Shown: positions 1 through 9,034 of the stretch, in pieces | Layout of the letters: the number at the start of each line of letters is the position of its first letter | How positions within the stretch are numbered: the first letter of the stretch is position 1 | Assembly: GCF_002879855.1 (NCBI RefSeq) | Contig: NZ_PNYB01000009.1 | Span: 124,001 to 188,000, forward strand | Origin: Trinickia soli | Lineage (GTDB): Bacteria; Pseudomonadota; Gammaproteobacteria; Burkholderiales; Burkholderiaceae | Length of the DNA stretch: 64,000 bases | Reading direction: 5' to 3' | Made by a program: the position numbers and the translations under genes | Notes under the pieces: generated by a model | The model's input: only the letters and a program-made list of their open reading frames with translations | Database searches by the model: none | Told to the model about the DNA's origin: nothing

Positions 1-219
1 GTGATCGCCCGCAAGCGGTCCCGCGCTCATGCCTTGCAAGCGCGAGATGACCTGCTGCTCCCGCTCGGGCCGGAATACGGGCGCGTTGTACTGCTTTTTG
101 ACCTCGCCCACTTCGAGCGCGATCGCCGCGCGCTGGTTGAGCAGCGCGATAAGCTGCTCGTCAATCGCATCGATTCGATCGCGCAGCGGCTTCAGTTTTG
201 AATTGAGTTCGTCGTCCAT
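1..219 (-). CDS. pheA: P-protein (chorismate mutase / prephenate dehydratase), N-terminal part; gene runs off the window
   Basis: Only the first 73 codons are present. They form the AroQ-type chorismate mutase domain that converts chorismate to prephenate in the cytoplasm, the branch to phenylalanine and tyrosine. Visible active-site equivalents of the E. coli P-protein are Arg13 (LRDRID), Arg30 (LLNQRA) and Lys41 (VGEVKK). The prephenate dehydratase and ACT domains must lie to the left of the window. The gene is read away from serC, with 59 bp between the serC stop and this start, so the two probably share a transcript, the gyrA-serC-pheA order usual in Burkholderiaceae. The product name rests on the first domain plus context; a stand-alone chorismate mutase is less likely. 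Confidence 0.9.
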   Translation of the reverse strand, partial: MDDELNSKLKPLRDRIDAIDEQLIALLNQRAAIALEVGEVKKQYNAPVFRPEREQQVISRLQGMSAGPLAGDH

Positions 220-278
220 GCGTAAAACGGCTGAGTATCGAAAACAAGCGGCTTTTCGGCCGCCCCGTCCCGCGCGAT

Positions 279-1361
279 TCAGGCGCGAGTCCGTTCGAAT
301 TCCAACATGTACTCGACCAGCGCTTTGACGCCTTCGAGCGGCACCGCGTTGTAGATCGACGCCCGCATGCCGCCGACGGACTTGTGGCCCTTGAGCTGCA
401 TCAGCCCGCGCGCCTTCGCGCCGGCCAGGAAATCTTCGTTGCGCGATTCGTCCGCGAGGAAGAACGGTACGTTCATCCGCGAACGCGACTCGCGTTCCAC
501 CTTGTTCATGTAGAAGCTGCTCGCGTCGATCGTGTCGTAAAGCAGCTTCGATTTCTGGAGGCTGCGCGCCTCCATTTCCGTCACCCCGCCCTGCCGCTTG
601 AGCCACTTGAAGACGAGGCCCGCGATGTAGATCGCGTACGTGGGCGGCGTGTTGTACATCGAATTGTTTTCGGCAACGATGCGCCATTCGAATGCCGACG
701 GGCAAATCGATAGCGCGCGGTCAAGCAGATCCTCGCGCACGATGACGATCGTCAACCCGGCCATGCCGATATTCTTCTGCGCGCCGCCGAACAGCACGCC
801 GTATTTGGCGATATCGAGCGGGCGCGAGAGCACATGCGACGAGATGTCCGCCACGAGCGGAATATCGCCGAGATCGGGGATCTCGAACGTCTCGACACCA
901 TGGATCGTCTCATTCGTGCACAGGTGGACGTAGGCCGGATCGTCCGACAATTGCCACTCGCTGCGCCGCGGAGCGCGTGTAAAGCCATCCGCCGTCTCGC
1001 CGCTCGCGGCAAGATGCGGCTTGCAGTACTTCCCTGCTTCCTTGAACGACTTTTGCGACCACGATCCCGTGATGACGAAATCGGCTACGTCCCGCTTGCC
1101 GAGCATATTCATCGGCACGATCGCGTTCTCGCCGAGCCCGCCGCCCTGCAGGAACAGCACGCGGTGGCTGGCTGGCACCTGCATCAGATCGCGCAGGTCG
1201 GTCAGCGCCTCTTCATGGATCGACATGAACTCGCGGCCGCGGTGGCTCATTTCCATCACACTCATGCCGCTGCCGTGCCAATCGAGCATCTCGTCGGCCG
1301 CCTGACGCAACACCTCTTCGGGCAAAGCCGCTGGCCCGGCCGCGAAATTGAAGACGCGCAT
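279..1361 (-). CDS. serC: Phosphoserine aminotransferase
   Basis: Class V aminotransferase of 360 residues, the normal family length. It uses PLP to convert 3-phosphohydroxypyruvate and glutamate to phosphoserine (serine synthesis) and the equivalent step in vitamin B6 synthesis. The start [14 protein letters not shown] is the family's N-terminus; the PLP lysine is in [12 protein letters not shown] near residue 197, and the phosphate-binding HRGREF is near residue 40. I chose this ATG over an open frame reaching 1481 because GAGG lies 9-10 bases before it and the added 40 residues do not fit the family. A 41-bp inverted repeat sits in the leader (see 1445-1485). pheA follows. Confidence 0.95.
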   Translation of the reverse strand: MRVFNFAAGPAALPEEVLRQAADEMLDWHGSGMSVMEMSHRGREFMSIHEEALTDLRDLMQVPASHRVLFLQGGGLGENAIVPMNMLGKRDVADFVITGSWSQKSFKEAGKYCKPHLAASGETADGFTRAPRRSEWQLSDDPAYVHLCTNETIHGVETFEIPDLGDIPLVADISSHVLSRPLDIAKYGVLFGGAQKNIGMAGLTIVIVREDLLDRALSICPSAFEWRIVAENNSMYNTPPTYAIYIAGLVFKWLKRQGGVTEMEARSLQKSKLLYDTIDASSFYMNKVERESRSRMNVPFFLADESRNEDFLAGAKARGLMQLKGHKSVGGMRASIYNAVPLEGVKALVEYMLEFERTRA

Positions 1362-1444
1362 CGTGAGAACCTCTGCAAATGGATGAATGGACGCGAGCCG
1401 CGGCCCTCGCCGCCAACGGAACGCGCCGGCGCATTCCTCAAATA

Positions 1445-1485
1445 GATAATGGCCGTTCGCGCATTTCGCGCAAACGGCCATTATC
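1445..1485 (-). repeat. Long inverted repeat in the serC leader
   Basis: Arms GATAATGGCCGTT (1445-1457) and its exact complement (1473-1485) are extended inward by GCGC/GCGC after one C.A mismatch, leaving a 5-base loop. In RNA this is an 18-position stem with one mismatch. It lies 84 bases upstream of the serC start and 76 bases after the DUF2059 stop. On the minus strand it is followed by TATCTATTTGAGG rather than a run of T, so it is not a standard intrinsic terminator. It may be an RNA processing or stabilising element, a weak terminator, or a protein-binding dyad. Confidence 0.75.
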
Positions 1486-1561
1486 GCACCGCCGACCGAA
1501 AACCGCTTGAGCAGGCCCCAAAACCGGCCTACATCAACAGGCCCAAGCGGGCCTGTGCGGC

Positions 1562-2170
1562 TTACTTGCCCGGCTTGACCGCGGCGACTTCCTTATCGGC
1601 TTGCGTGCGCGTGGCCTGGATCGATTGCGGCATGTACTTCTGCATCAACCCGCCGACGACATCGCGGCCGACCTGGTCTTGCACCTGAATGAACTTGCGA
1701 CCCGTCGGGCTCTTGTAGAACGTCGTCAGATCCTTGATTTCCTGCGTCGAATAGTACTTCGCGTAAGCGTCGTACTGCGCTTGCATGGCGTCCTGACGGA
1801 AAGCGTCCGTCGTGAACACCTGGCCCGCGGAATCAACGAGCTTCTGCACGGCAGTCTTCTGCAGCGCCGGCACGGCCGCCTGCTTTTGCTTGTCGCTCAG
1901 CGTCTTATTCTCCGAGAGCGCTTCCGAAAGGATTTCAGGCACGTACTGCTTGGCTTGCATCTGCGCGCTGTTGCCAATCGCGCCGACGAGCTTTTGCGCG
2001 TCGATCGCTTCGAGCAGTTCCTTGATCGCAGCCTGCTTGGCCGGATCGACCGGCGCAGCGGCCGCAGCAGCGGAAGACGCCGGCGCCTGGGACTGGAGCG
2101 CTTGCGCCATTGCGAAAGTCGGCACGAAAGCAGCCAGCAGCATCCATTGCTTGAATCGTAGTTGCATCAT
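1562..2170 (-). CDS. DUF2059 domain secreted protein
   Basis: A 202-residue exported protein of unknown biochemical role. It opens with two methionines, then a signal peptide (basic MMQLRFKQW, hydrophobic [12 protein letters not shown], cut near AMAQA), an alanine-rich linker, and a helical body. The stretch around [20 protein letters not shown] in the last third is the DUF2059 signature. GAGGGAG six bases before the ATG at 2170 fixes the start; a longer open frame to 2236 would bury the signal peptide. It stands between gyrA and serC on the same strand, as in many Burkholderiaceae. The family is found in the periplasm or outer membrane of proteobacteria; no enzymatic motif is visible. Confidence 0.85.
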   Translation of the reverse strand: MMQLRFKQWMLLAAFVPTFAMAQALQSQAPASSAAAAAAPVDPAKQAAIKELLEAIDAQKLVGAIGNSAQMQAKQYVPEILSEALSENKTLSDKQKQAAVPALQKTAVQKLVDSAGQVFTTDAFRQDAMQAQYDAYAKYYSTQEIKDLTTFYKSPTGRKFIQVQDQVGRDVVGGLMQKYMPQSIQATRTQADKEVAAVKPGK

Positions 2171-2384
2171 CACTCCCTCTAAAAAATGAATCGTCAGCGC
2201 GCGAAGCCCGTCAGGCCCGGTGCGATGCAGCGCCACGGTCGACCGCGGCCAGCATGTTCACCGATAGCGCGATCGCTCGTGCGGTTCGTTGTCTTTCGTC
2301 AAAAACCAAGGGCTGCGCCGTGCGACACGCACAGCGGGCGAAAACTGCCGCACGCCCGCCACCCGTTGCCGCTCCGCGCGCATA

Positions 2385-5018
2385 TTACTGCGCGTCGTCC
2401 TCGCCCGCTTCCTCGTCGGCCGCCGCACCGTCGACATCGACGTCGATATCGACATCCGGATCGGCTTCGGCGATTTGCTGAAGGCCGGACAGCTTCGTAC
2501 CCTCGTCAAGGCTGATGAGTGTAACACCCTGAGTCGCCCGGCCCATCTCACGAATCTCCGCCACACGTGTGCGAATTAACACACCGGTGGTGGTGATCAG
2601 CATGATCTGGTCGTCGGCGTCGACGAGCGTGGCGGCGACCACCTTGCCGTTACGCTCGGATGTCTGGATTGCGATCATGCCCTTGGTGCCGCGCCCGTGC
2701 CGCGTGTACTCCGTGATCGGCGTGCGCTTGCCGTAGCCGTTTTCGGTGGCAGTCAGCACCGACTGCGTCTCGCTGCCGGCCACGAGCATCGCGATGACCT
2801 GCTGCCCCTCTTCCAACTGCATACCCCGCACGCCGCGCGCCTCGCGGCCCATCGGGCGCACGTCGTTCTCGTCGAAGCGGACGGCCTTGCCGGCGTCGGA
2901 AAACAGCATGACGTCGTGCTGGCCGTCGGTGATGTCCGCGCCGATCAGGTAATCGCCCTCATCGAGACCGACCGCAATGATACCTTTGCGCAATGGTCTG
3001 CTGAAAGCCTCGAGTGGCGTCTTCTTGACCGTGCCCAGCGCAGTGGCCATGAAGACGAACTTGTCGGCCGAGAATTCCTTGACCGGCAGCACCACGTTGA
3101 TCTTCTCGCCTTCCTGCAGCGGGAACATATTGACGATCGGGCGGCCGCGCGAGTTCCGCGATCCCTGCGGCACTTCGTACACTTTGACCCAATAGACGCG
3201 GCCGCGATTCGAGAAGCACAGAATATGATCGTGCGTGTTCGCAATGAACAACGTATCGATCCAATCGTCTTCCTTCATTTGCGTGGCCTGCTTTCCGCGC
3301 CCGCCGCGCTTTTGCGCCCGGTACTCGGAAAGCGGCTGCGACTTCACATAGCCCGAGTGCGACATCGTCACGACCATGTCCTGCGGCGTGATCAGATCCT
3401 CGGTATTGAGCTCGGTGGCGTTCAGCTCGATCTTCGAACGGCGCGCATCGCCGAATTCCGCTTTCACCGACGTGAGTTCGTCGCCGATGATGGCCGTAAT
3501 CCGTTCGGGCCGCGCGAGAATGTCGAGCAGATCAGCAATTTGAGCCATGACTTCACGGTATTCGCCGATGATCTTGTCTTGCTCGAGCCCGGTCAGGCGC
3601 TGCAAACGCATTTGCAGGATTTCCTGCGCCTGCGTGTCGGACAGCTTGTACAGGCCGTCGCCTTGCATGCCGAAGGCCGGATTCAGCCCCTCGGGACGGT
3701 AAGCCTCGCGCCCGCCGGCTGCCGCGTTCTCGCTCTCGGCGCGCGCCAGCATGTCGCGCACGAGCGACGAATCCCACGCGCGCGCCATCAATTCCTGCTT
3801 GGCGATAGGCGGCGTCGGCGCGGCCTTGATGATCGCGATGAATTCGTCGATGTTCGCCAGTGCGACGGCCAAGCCTTCCAGGACATGCCCGCGTTCCCGC
3901 GCCTTGCGCAATTCGTATACAGTGCGCCGCGTCAGCACCTCGCGCCGGTGCGACAGGAACGCGTCAAGCATCTCCTTCAGGTTCAGGAGCTTCGGCTGGC
4001 CGTCGACGAGCGCCACCATATTCATGCCGAACGTGTCCTGCAGCTGCGTTGCCTTGTAGAGATTGTTGAGGACGACCTCGGGCACTTCGCCGCGCTTGAG
4101 CTCGATGACGACGCGCATCCCGCTCTTGTCGGATTCGTCACGGATATCGGAAATGCCTTCGAGCTTCTTTTCGTTGACGAGCTCGGCGATCCGCTCGAGC
4201 AGCGAGCGCTTGTTAACCTGATAGGGCAGCTCGTCGACGATGATCGCCATGCGCTGGCCGCGGTCGATCTCCTCGAAGTGGGTGGCCGCGCGCATGACGA
4301 CGCGGCCGCGCCCCGTGCGGTAGCCGTCGCGCACGCCGGCCACGCCATAGATGATGCCCGCCGTCGGGAAATCGGGCGCGGGGATGATTTCGATGAGCTC
4401 GTCGACGCTGGCCTGCGGATTCTTCAGCAGATGATGGCAGGCGTCGACGACTTCGTTCAGATTGTGCGGCGGGATGTTCGTCGCCATCCCGACCGCAATG
4501 CCCGAGGAGCCGTTGATCAGCAGATTGGGAAGGCGCGCCGGCAGAATCAGTGGCTCGTTCTCGCTACCGTCGTAGTTCGGCCCGAAATCGACGGTTTCCT
4601 TGTCGATGTCGGCCAGCAGCTCGTGACCGATCTTCGCCATGCGGATCTCGGTGTATCGCATGGCAGCGGCATTGTCGCCATCGATCGAGCCGAAATTGCC
4701 CTGGCCGTCCACGAGCATGTAGCGCAGCGAGAAGTCCTGCGCCATGCGAACGATCGTGTCGTAAACAGCGGTATCGCCGTGCGGATGGTATTTACCGATG
4801 ACGTCGCCGACGATACGCGCCGACTTCTTGTACGCGCGGTTCCAGTCGTTGTTGAGCTCGTGCATCGCATACAGCACGCGGCGATGCACCGGCTTCAGGC
4901 CGTCCCGGACGTCGGGGAGCGCGCGTCCCACGATCACGCTCATGGCGTAATCGAGATACGAACGGCGCATTTCCTCTTCGAGGGAGATCGGCAGAGTCTC
5001 TTTGGCGAATTGATCCAT
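2385..5018 (-). CDS. gyrA: DNA gyrase subunit A
   Basis: Cytoplasmic type II topoisomerase subunit (877 residues) that cuts and rejoins DNA to introduce negative supercoils with GyrB. The catalytic tyrosine is in AAMRYTEIR near residue 122, and the GyrA box QKRGGRGK, needed for DNA wrapping, is in the C-terminal beta-pinwheel. The quinolone-resistance region reads [10 protein letters not shown]: Thr at E. coli position 83 and Asp at 87, which is the ordinary state in Burkholderia and not a resistance change. The protein ends in an acidic tail ([12 protein letters not shown] and on), commonly variable. Transcription is divergent from the ompA-family gene across a 559-bp spacer. Confidence 0.98.
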   Translation of the reverse strand: MDQFAKETLPISLEEEMRRSYLDYAMSVIVGRALPDVRDGLKPVHRRVLYAMHELNNDWNRAYKKSARIVGDVIGKYHPHGDTAVYDTIVRMAQDFSLRYMLVDGQGNFGSIDGDNAAAMRYTEIRMAKIGHELLADIDKETVDFGPNYDGSENEPLILPARLPNLLINGSSGIAVGMATNIPPHNLNEVVDACHHLLKNPQASVDELIEIIPAPDFPTAGIIYGVAGVRDGYRTGRGRVVMRAATHFEEIDRGQRMAIIVDELPYQVNKRSLLERIAELVNEKKLEGISDIRDESDKSGMRVVIELKRGEVPEVVLNNLYKATQLQDTFGMNMVALVDGQPKLLNLKEMLDAFLSHRREVLTRRTVYELRKARERGHVLEGLAVALANIDEFIAIIKAAPTPPIAKQELMARAWDSSLVRDMLARAESENAAAGGREAYRPEGLNPAFGMQGDGLYKLSDTQAQEILQMRLQRLTGLEQDKIIGEYREVMAQIADLLDILARPERITAIIGDELTSVKAEFGDARRSKIELNATELNTEDLITPQDMVVTMSHSGYVKSQPLSEYRAQKRGGRGKQATQMKEDDWIDTLFIANTHDHILCFSNRGRVYWVKVYEVPQGSRNSRGRPIVNMFPLQEGEKINVVLPVKEFSADKFVFMATALGTVKKTPLEAFSRPLRKGIIAVGLDEGDYLIGADITDGQHDVMLFSDAGKAVRFDENDVRPMGREARGVRGMQLEEGQQVIAMLVAGSETQSVLTATENGYGKRTPITEYTRHGRGTKGMIAIQTSERNGKVVAATLVDADDQIMLITTTGVLIRTRVAEIREMGRATQGVTLISLDEGTKLSGLQQIAEADPDVDIDVDVDGAAADEEAGEDDAQ

Positions 5019-5230
5019 TATCCGTATCGTTTTCGGGGCGCGAGCGAAGCGAAAAACCGAAAAACCCAGCCGACCGCCCGCTCCCGCTGACCCGGCAGGA
5101 GGCGCCGGGCATCACGCGATTCTAACATGGCCAGCATCCCCGCCCGGGGCCATGCATGTACTCCCCCTATGCACGCCCCGGCGGCGCGCCCCAGAAACGC
5201 CCGTCGCGCGCGTTCGCCGCCGCACGCCGA

Positions 5231-5260
5231 CATCTGCCGACGTCTGCCGACGTCTGCCGA
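5231..5260. repeat. Tandem decamer repeat, three copies
   Basis: CATCTGCCGA, CGTCTGCCGA, CGTCTGCCGA run head to tail with one helical-turn spacing (10 bp), preceded by CGCACGCCGA, a decayed fourth unit. It lies 212 bp upstream of the gyrA start. One-turn spacing would place the same bases on one face of the helix, as in cooperative operators, but a simple slippage repeat is equally possible. Confidence 0.7.
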
Positions 5261-5491
5261 AATCAATTGTTACGACTTTGTTGTGCGCGTGGGCATGTAT
5301 CGTGCGACCCTTGACCGCCCCGAAAAGCCCGTCAGGCTTCGCTGTTGCGGCAGCACCACATTCGAAACCAGCGATTTGGGACGGCGGGATTTTTTTTTCG
5401 TAAGAAGGGAACGATATGGCAAAATGCCAACGCACTTGGTTAGACGCTGCTCGAAGTGTCCACAGGGTCGCGCATTTTTGTGCCGCACCAA

Positions 5492-5500
5492 TGTTATACT
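5492..5500 (+). promoter_or_regulatory. Extended -10 promoter element for the OmpA-family gene
   Basis: TGTTATACT: a TG one base before TATACT (5 of 6 to TATAAT). No good -35 is seen at 16-18 bp, which fits an extended -10 promoter. The start codon is about 70 bases downstream, with AGAGGAG in between. Confidence 0.5.
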
Positions 5501-5577
5501 TCGAGCAATGTATGACTAGTCTTCGTCATCCAAGCTCGCAGTAAACCTGCGGTAATCTCAATTTCGAGAGGAGAAAT

Positions 5578-6231
5578 ATGAATAAATTTTCAAAGCTCGC
5601 GTTCATTGCAGCTACCGCAGTTGTGGCTGCATCCGCATCGGCGCAATCGGTGCCGGCGTCGCGACAAGCTACGAACGACAACTGGGTGAACGGCACGGGC
5701 GAATACGTGTGGATGAACGGCACGAACGAGCTTTGCTGGCGCGATGCCTTCTGGACGCCGGCCACGGCTAACGCGAAGTGCGACGGCGCACTCGTCGCGC
5801 AAGCGCCGACGCCTCCGGCTCCGGTCGCTCCGGCTGCCCCGGCAATCACCAGCCAGAAGGTCACGTACCAGGCTGACACGCTGTTCGACTTCGACAAGGC
5901 TATCCTGAAGCCGGCTGGCAAGCAGAAGCTCGACGAACTCGCTGGCAAGATCGAAGGCATGAACCTCGAAGTGGCCGTTGCCACGGGCTACACGGACCGC
6001 ATCGGTTCGGACAAGTACAACGACCGCCTGTCGCTGCGCCGCGCGCAAGCTGTCAAGGCTTACCTGGTCAGCAAGGGTGTGCCGGCCAACAAGATCTACA
6101 CGGAAGGCAAGGGCAAGCGCAATCCGGTTACGACGGGCTGCAACCAGAAGAACCGCAAGCAACTCATCGCTTGCCTGGCTCCGGACCGTCGCGTGGAAGT
6201 CGAAATCGTTGGCACGGCAAACAAGCAGTAA
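5578..6231 (+). CDS. ompA: OmpA-family peptidoglycan-binding outer membrane protein
   Basis: 217 residues: signal peptide (MNKFSKLAFIAATAVVAASASA, cut before QSVPAS), a short Trp-rich N-terminal segment with two cysteines (ELCWRDAF and NAKCDGAL) that could form a disulfide, a Pro/Ala linker (PTPPAPVAPAAP), and a C-terminal OmpA domain (LFDFDKAILKP ... GYTDRIGSDKYNDRLSLRRA) that binds diaminopimelate in peptidoglycan. There is no room for the eight-stranded barrel of E. coli OmpA, so it tethers the wall by other means. The Cys pair in GCNQKNRKQLIACLAPDRRVEVE is usual for this domain in beta-proteobacteria. Strong ribosome site, TTATACT promoter and a tight terminator point to high expression. 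The symbol is used as for the family. Confidence 0.9.
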   Translation: MNKFSKLAFIAATAVVAASASAQSVPASRQATNDNWVNGTGEYVWMNGTNELCWRDAFWTPATANAKCDGALVAQAPTPPAPVAPAAPAITSQKVTYQADTLFDFDKAILKPAGKQKLDELAGKIEGMNLEVAVATGYTDRIGSDKYNDRLSLRRAQAVKAYLVSKGVPANKIYTEGKGKRNPVTTGCNQKNRKQLIACLAPDRRVEVEIVGTANKQ

Positions 6232-6249
6232 GCCACGCTTTCGCTTCAC

Positions 6250-6278
6250 AAAAAACCCCGCTTCGGCGGGGTTTTTTT
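6250..6278 (+). terminator. Intrinsic terminator of the OmpA-family gene
   Basis: Stem CCCCGC/GCGGGG closed by a TTCG tetraloop, flanked by six A and seven T, 19 bases after the stop codon. Confidence 0.95.
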
Positions 6279-6459
6279 CTGGCTGCGCCGCAACGTGCGA
6301 TAAGGCTGCGCACGCCGGCCGGCCCTGGGTGGCGCCGTTCTGGCCAAGCCCGAGTCTCCCTGGACTCATGCGCAGAACGACGCACGCACCACTTTTGCGG
6401 CAGCGCGCAACCCTCGATATACTCAGCCTAATCCTGGCCTCTCCCATCCTTGCAAGCTT

Positions 6460-7158
6460 ATGACGAATGCCGATCCCCACGAGCTACGAAAATTCAGCGA
6501 CCTTGCGCATCGCTGGTGGGATCCGAATGCCGAATTCAAACCGTTGCATGAGCTGAACCCTGTGCGTCTCGCCTGGATTGATGCGCATGCCCATTTACCG
6601 GGAAAGCGCGTGCTCGACGTCGGCTGCGGCGGCGGCATCCTGTCGGAATCGATGGCCGGCCTCGGCGCGCAGGTCAAGGGTATCGATCTGTCGAACCAAG
6701 CCCTCGGGGTAGCCGATCTGCACAGCCTGGAAAGTGGGATCACCGTCGAGTATGAGGAAATCGCCGCCGAAGCGCTCGCCGCGCGCGAGCCGGACTGCTA
6801 CGACGTGGTCACCTGCATGGAAATGCTCGAACACGTGCCCGATCCCGCCGCGATCGTTCGCGCGTGCGCAACGCTCGTCAAACCTGGCGGCTGGGTGTTC
6901 TTTTCGACACTGAATCGAAACGTGAAGTCGTATCTGTTCGCCGTCATCGGCGCGGAGTATGTCGCGCAGATGCTACCCAAGGGCACCCACGATTACGCTC
7001 GGTTCATTCGTCCGTCCGAACTCGCGCAGTTCGCGCGCGCGGCCGGCTTGCGCGAGGCGGAAATCAAGGGGATCACTTACCGCCCGCTGGGCAAGCACTT
7101 CGCCCTGTCCGACGATACGAGCGTCAATTATCTGTTCGCGTGCCGGCGCGAACCTTGA
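6460..7158 (+). CDS. ubiG: Ubiquinone biosynthesis O-methyltransferase
   Basis: SAM-dependent methyltransferase of 232 residues that makes both O-methylations of the ubiquinone head group (the demethylubiquinol and 3,4-dihydroxy steps), loosely bound to the inner membrane. The N-terminal [19 protein letters not shown] is typical of UbiG. SAM motif I is [13 protein letters not shown], and the [11 protein letters not shown] and [11 protein letters not shown] stretches are motifs II and III. gph follows on the same strand after 73 bp, a pairing common in Burkholderia. Confidence 0.95.
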   Translation: MTNADPHELRKFSDLAHRWWDPNAEFKPLHELNPVRLAWIDAHAHLPGKRVLDVGCGGGILSESMAGLGAQVKGIDLSNQALGVADLHSLESGITVEYEEIAAEALAAREPDCYDVVTCMEMLEHVPDPAAIVRACATLVKPGGWVFFSTLNRNVKSYLFAVIGAEYVAQMLPKGTHDYARFIRPSELAQFARAAGLREAEIKGITYRPLGKHFALSDDTSVNYLFACRREP

Positions 7159-7231
7159 CGTAGACGACGCGGAAAACCCCGCAAGCTTGCCGCGTTACGC
7201 TTTTGCACGAGCCCCATTCGCCTCTCTCCTG

Positions 7232-7954
7232 ATGAGCCAAACGTCCACACCATCCACTCGGCACGACAATGCGCCGCAGGTCGCACGATGCCGCGCTGCC
7301 CTATTCGACCTCGACGGCACACTGGCCGACACGGCACCCGATCTTGTCGCCGCCGTCAATAAGATGCGACGCGTCCGAGGATTGGAGTTGGTCCCGGTCG
7401 AGCAATTGCGCCCTCTGGCTTCGGCCGGCGCGCGCGGGCTGATCGGCGGCGCGTTCGGCATCGACCCAACGCACCACGAGTTCGCGTCGATGCGTGAGGA
7501 GTTTCTCGCGAACTACGAAGCCGATTTGTGCATCGAGACCACACTGTTTCCGGGCATCACCGAATTGCTCGATGCGCTCGACGCGCGCGGGGTGCGCTGG
7601 GGCATCGTGACGAACAAAGTCGGCCGGCTCACCGTGCCGCTGGTCGAGCAACTGGGCTTGGCCGCGCGCGCCGGCTGTATCGTGAGCGGCGACACGACGC
7701 CGCACTCGAAGCCGCATCCGGCACCACTACTCCATGCGGCCGAAACACTCGCGCTGCCGCCAGAGCGGATCGTGTACATCGGCGACGATTTGCGAGACGT
7801 CCAGGCAGGCTTCGCGGCCGGCATGGCCACCGTCGCGGCAGCCTATGGCTATTGCGGCACCGACCTGCCACCGGCTATGTGGCATGCCCAGCACATCGTC
7901 GATTCGCCCCGTCAGCTGCAGCATCTGCTCGACTCGCTCGCTTCGCTCGGCTGA
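7232..7954 (+). CDS. gph: Phosphoglycolate phosphatase (HAD family)
   Basis: HAD-superfamily hydrolase of 240 residues. It dephosphorylates 2-phosphoglycolate formed during repair of oxidised DNA ends. Motif I is FDLDGTLADT (nucleophile and acid Asp), motif II is IVTNKVG, motif III lysine is HSKPHPAP and motif IV is YIGDDLRDVQAG. The alpha-helical cap lies between motifs I and II. I chose the ATG at 7232, which leaves about 20 residues before motif I; the open frame continues upstream into ubiG but without homology. Substrate is assigned from family and neighbour ubiG; other HAD phosphatases look alike, and a second paralogue is present at 51695. Confidence 0.88.
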   Translation: MSQTSTPSTRHDNAPQVARCRAALFDLDGTLADTAPDLVAAVNKMRRVRGLELVPVEQLRPLASAGARGLIGGAFGIDPTHHEFASMREEFLANYEADLCIETTLFPGITELLDALDARGVRWGIVTNKVGRLTVPLVEQLGLAARAGCIVSGDTTPHSKPHPAPLLHAAETLALPPERIVYIGDDLRDVQAGFAAGMATVAAAYGYCGTDLPPAMWHAQHIVDSPRQLQHLLDSLASLG

Positions 7955-8067
7955 CGCTGATAGCGCGATCGACAGCAAGGCGGGCGACCGGGCGCGGGGT
8001 ACTGAGGCGGCCGCCGCGTCGCCTCCTCTTGAATTCGCGCTAATCCGCACCATCTGGTGTTCTGTGG

Positions 8068-8073
8068 GATAAT
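8068..8073 (+). promoter_or_regulatory. Candidate -10 element for ssrA
   Basis: GATAAT, 15 bases before the mature 5' end of the tmRNA. No good -35 at 17 bp. Placement relative to the RNA is the main support. Confidence 0.4.
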
Positions 8074-8088
8074 CCCACCTTACACACA

Positions 8089-8445
8089 GGGGCCGACCTG
8101 GTTTCGACGTGGGTAACGAAGCAGTTCAGGGCATACCGAGGACCCGTCACCTCGTAAATCAATGGGACTTAAGTAACCGCAAACGATAACTCGTTCGCTG
8201 TAGCGGCTTAACCCCGCTCGCCTCGCACTAGTTCGCTGACGGGCTAGGGTCGCAAGACTGGCGAGGTCATTTACGTCAGATAATCCTCGGTGGTGTCACG
8301 ACGCCGGGGCCGAAAACCAAGTGACTCGCCGTAACGAAGCGTGTTCGTCCGCGTCGGTGCGGTTAAATCAAACGACAGAACTAAGTATGTAGAACTGGCT
8401 GTGGACTATTTGCGGACGCGGGTTCGATTCCCGCCGGCTCCACCA
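8089..8445 (+). ncRNA. ssrA: tmRNA (10Sa RNA), one-piece
   Basis: 357 nt. It rescues stalled ribosomes together with SmpB. The acceptor stem GGGGCCG pairs with CGGCTCC (one G.U), then A and an encoded CCA; the T arm is GGTTCGATTCC, and the 5' tRNA-like part contains the conserved CTGGTTTCGACG. The tag frame starts at resume codon GCA (8179) and ends with TAA (8209-8211), giving ANDNSFAVAA. The YAA-type hydrophobic end is the expected proteolysis signal; the ANDN start is usual, SFAV is a less common interior. It is a single continuous RNA, not the permuted two-piece form. Confidence 0.97.
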
Positions 8446-8452
8446 GCATTTG

Positions 8453-8482
8453 AAAGGCCAACCGGATCGGTTGGCCTTTTTC
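8453..8482 (+). terminator. Intrinsic terminator of ssrA
   Basis: Perfect 9-bp stem GGCCAACCG/CGGTTGGCC with a 3-base loop and a T5 tail, beginning 8 bases after the CCA end. Confidence 0.93.
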
Positions 8483-8674
8483 ATTGGCGCTTGCGAGCGC
8501 ACATCCCCATCTCGCACGGCGACCCTGCCTGGCTGCCGGCGAGCGCCCGAGCCCATCGCGTGGATGCGCCGCTTTCCCCGTTCCTTGCCGACACGTACGC
8601 ATTGCACGCCTTTGCGCCACCGGCGAGCGCGGTTAAACTGGCACGCCCTGTCGACCCCACAGGTTTGTTTGCCG

Positions 8675-9034
8675 ATGAAAGCCTTCTCCCTCGCCACCGC
8701 CGTTATCGCCCTCTCAATCACGTTGACGGGCTGCGGCTCCGCACAGCAGTCCGGAACGAGCGCACGTGCCTCGGACGCGCCGATGGTCTTCTCCTCCGCC
8801 CGCTCGCCCCGCTCGATCGCCAACTGCCTGTCGAGCCGCCTCACCGGTGTCGATCGCCGCATGGGCGCCGGCTATACCGAGCTTGGGCTCGGACGCTCGG
8901 CGAACGGCTACGCATGGCTCGTTACACTGAAGCCATCCGCCGTCGGATCGAATGTGACGGTGGAAAAAGTCATCGACAACGATTCGGTATCCGAGCCGGA
9001 ACTGCGCTTCGCGATCGCACGCTGCACGACCTAG
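8675..9034 (+). CDS. Small lipoprotein of unknown function
   Basis: 119 residues. A lipoprotein signal is clear: MKAFSLATAVIALSITLTGC with lipobox LTGC, so Cys20 would be lipidated; Gly-Ser after Cys gives no inner-membrane retention Asp, so outer membrane is likely. The mature part (about 99 residues) has a Ser/Ala linker and then a folded-looking portion with SIANCLSSRLTGVD, GLGRSANGYAWLV and a C-terminal IARCTT; Cys residues in the first and last could pair. I do not recognise a named domain. It is convergent with the fic gene, and the two share one CTAG for both stop codons. Confidence 0.75.
   Translation: MKAFSLATAVIALSITLTGCGSAQQSGTSARASDAPMVFSSARSPRSIANCLSSRLTGVDRRMGAGYTELGLGRSANGYAWLVTLKPSAVGSNVTVEKVIDNDSVSEPELRFAIARCTT

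Larger units (their letters stand above)
5019..5577. other. Divergent intergenic region, gyrA / ompA-family gene
   Basis: 559 bp without a convincing gene. It must hold both promoters. Contents seen: three tandem decamers at 5231-5260, a T-rich stretch near 5389-5400, an extended -10 element for the plus-strand gene at 5492-5500, and a strong AGAGGAG ribosome site just before the start at 5578. I found no clear -35/-10 pair for gyrA. Confidence 0.6.

Noticed and set aside
2405-2470. Repeat of GTCGA/GTCGATATC in the gyrA 3' end as a regulatory array
   Set aside because: It is coding sequence for the Asp-Val-rich acidic tail, explained by codon repetition.
2697-5090. A 797-codon open frame antisense to gyrA
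   Set aside because: In GC-rich DNA the complement of a real gene often lacks stops. The opposite strand codes for a full GyrA, and the antisense product has composition of noise (Arg, Asp, His, Val rich). The same holds for long frames antisense to lepA, mucD, fdsB and rnc.
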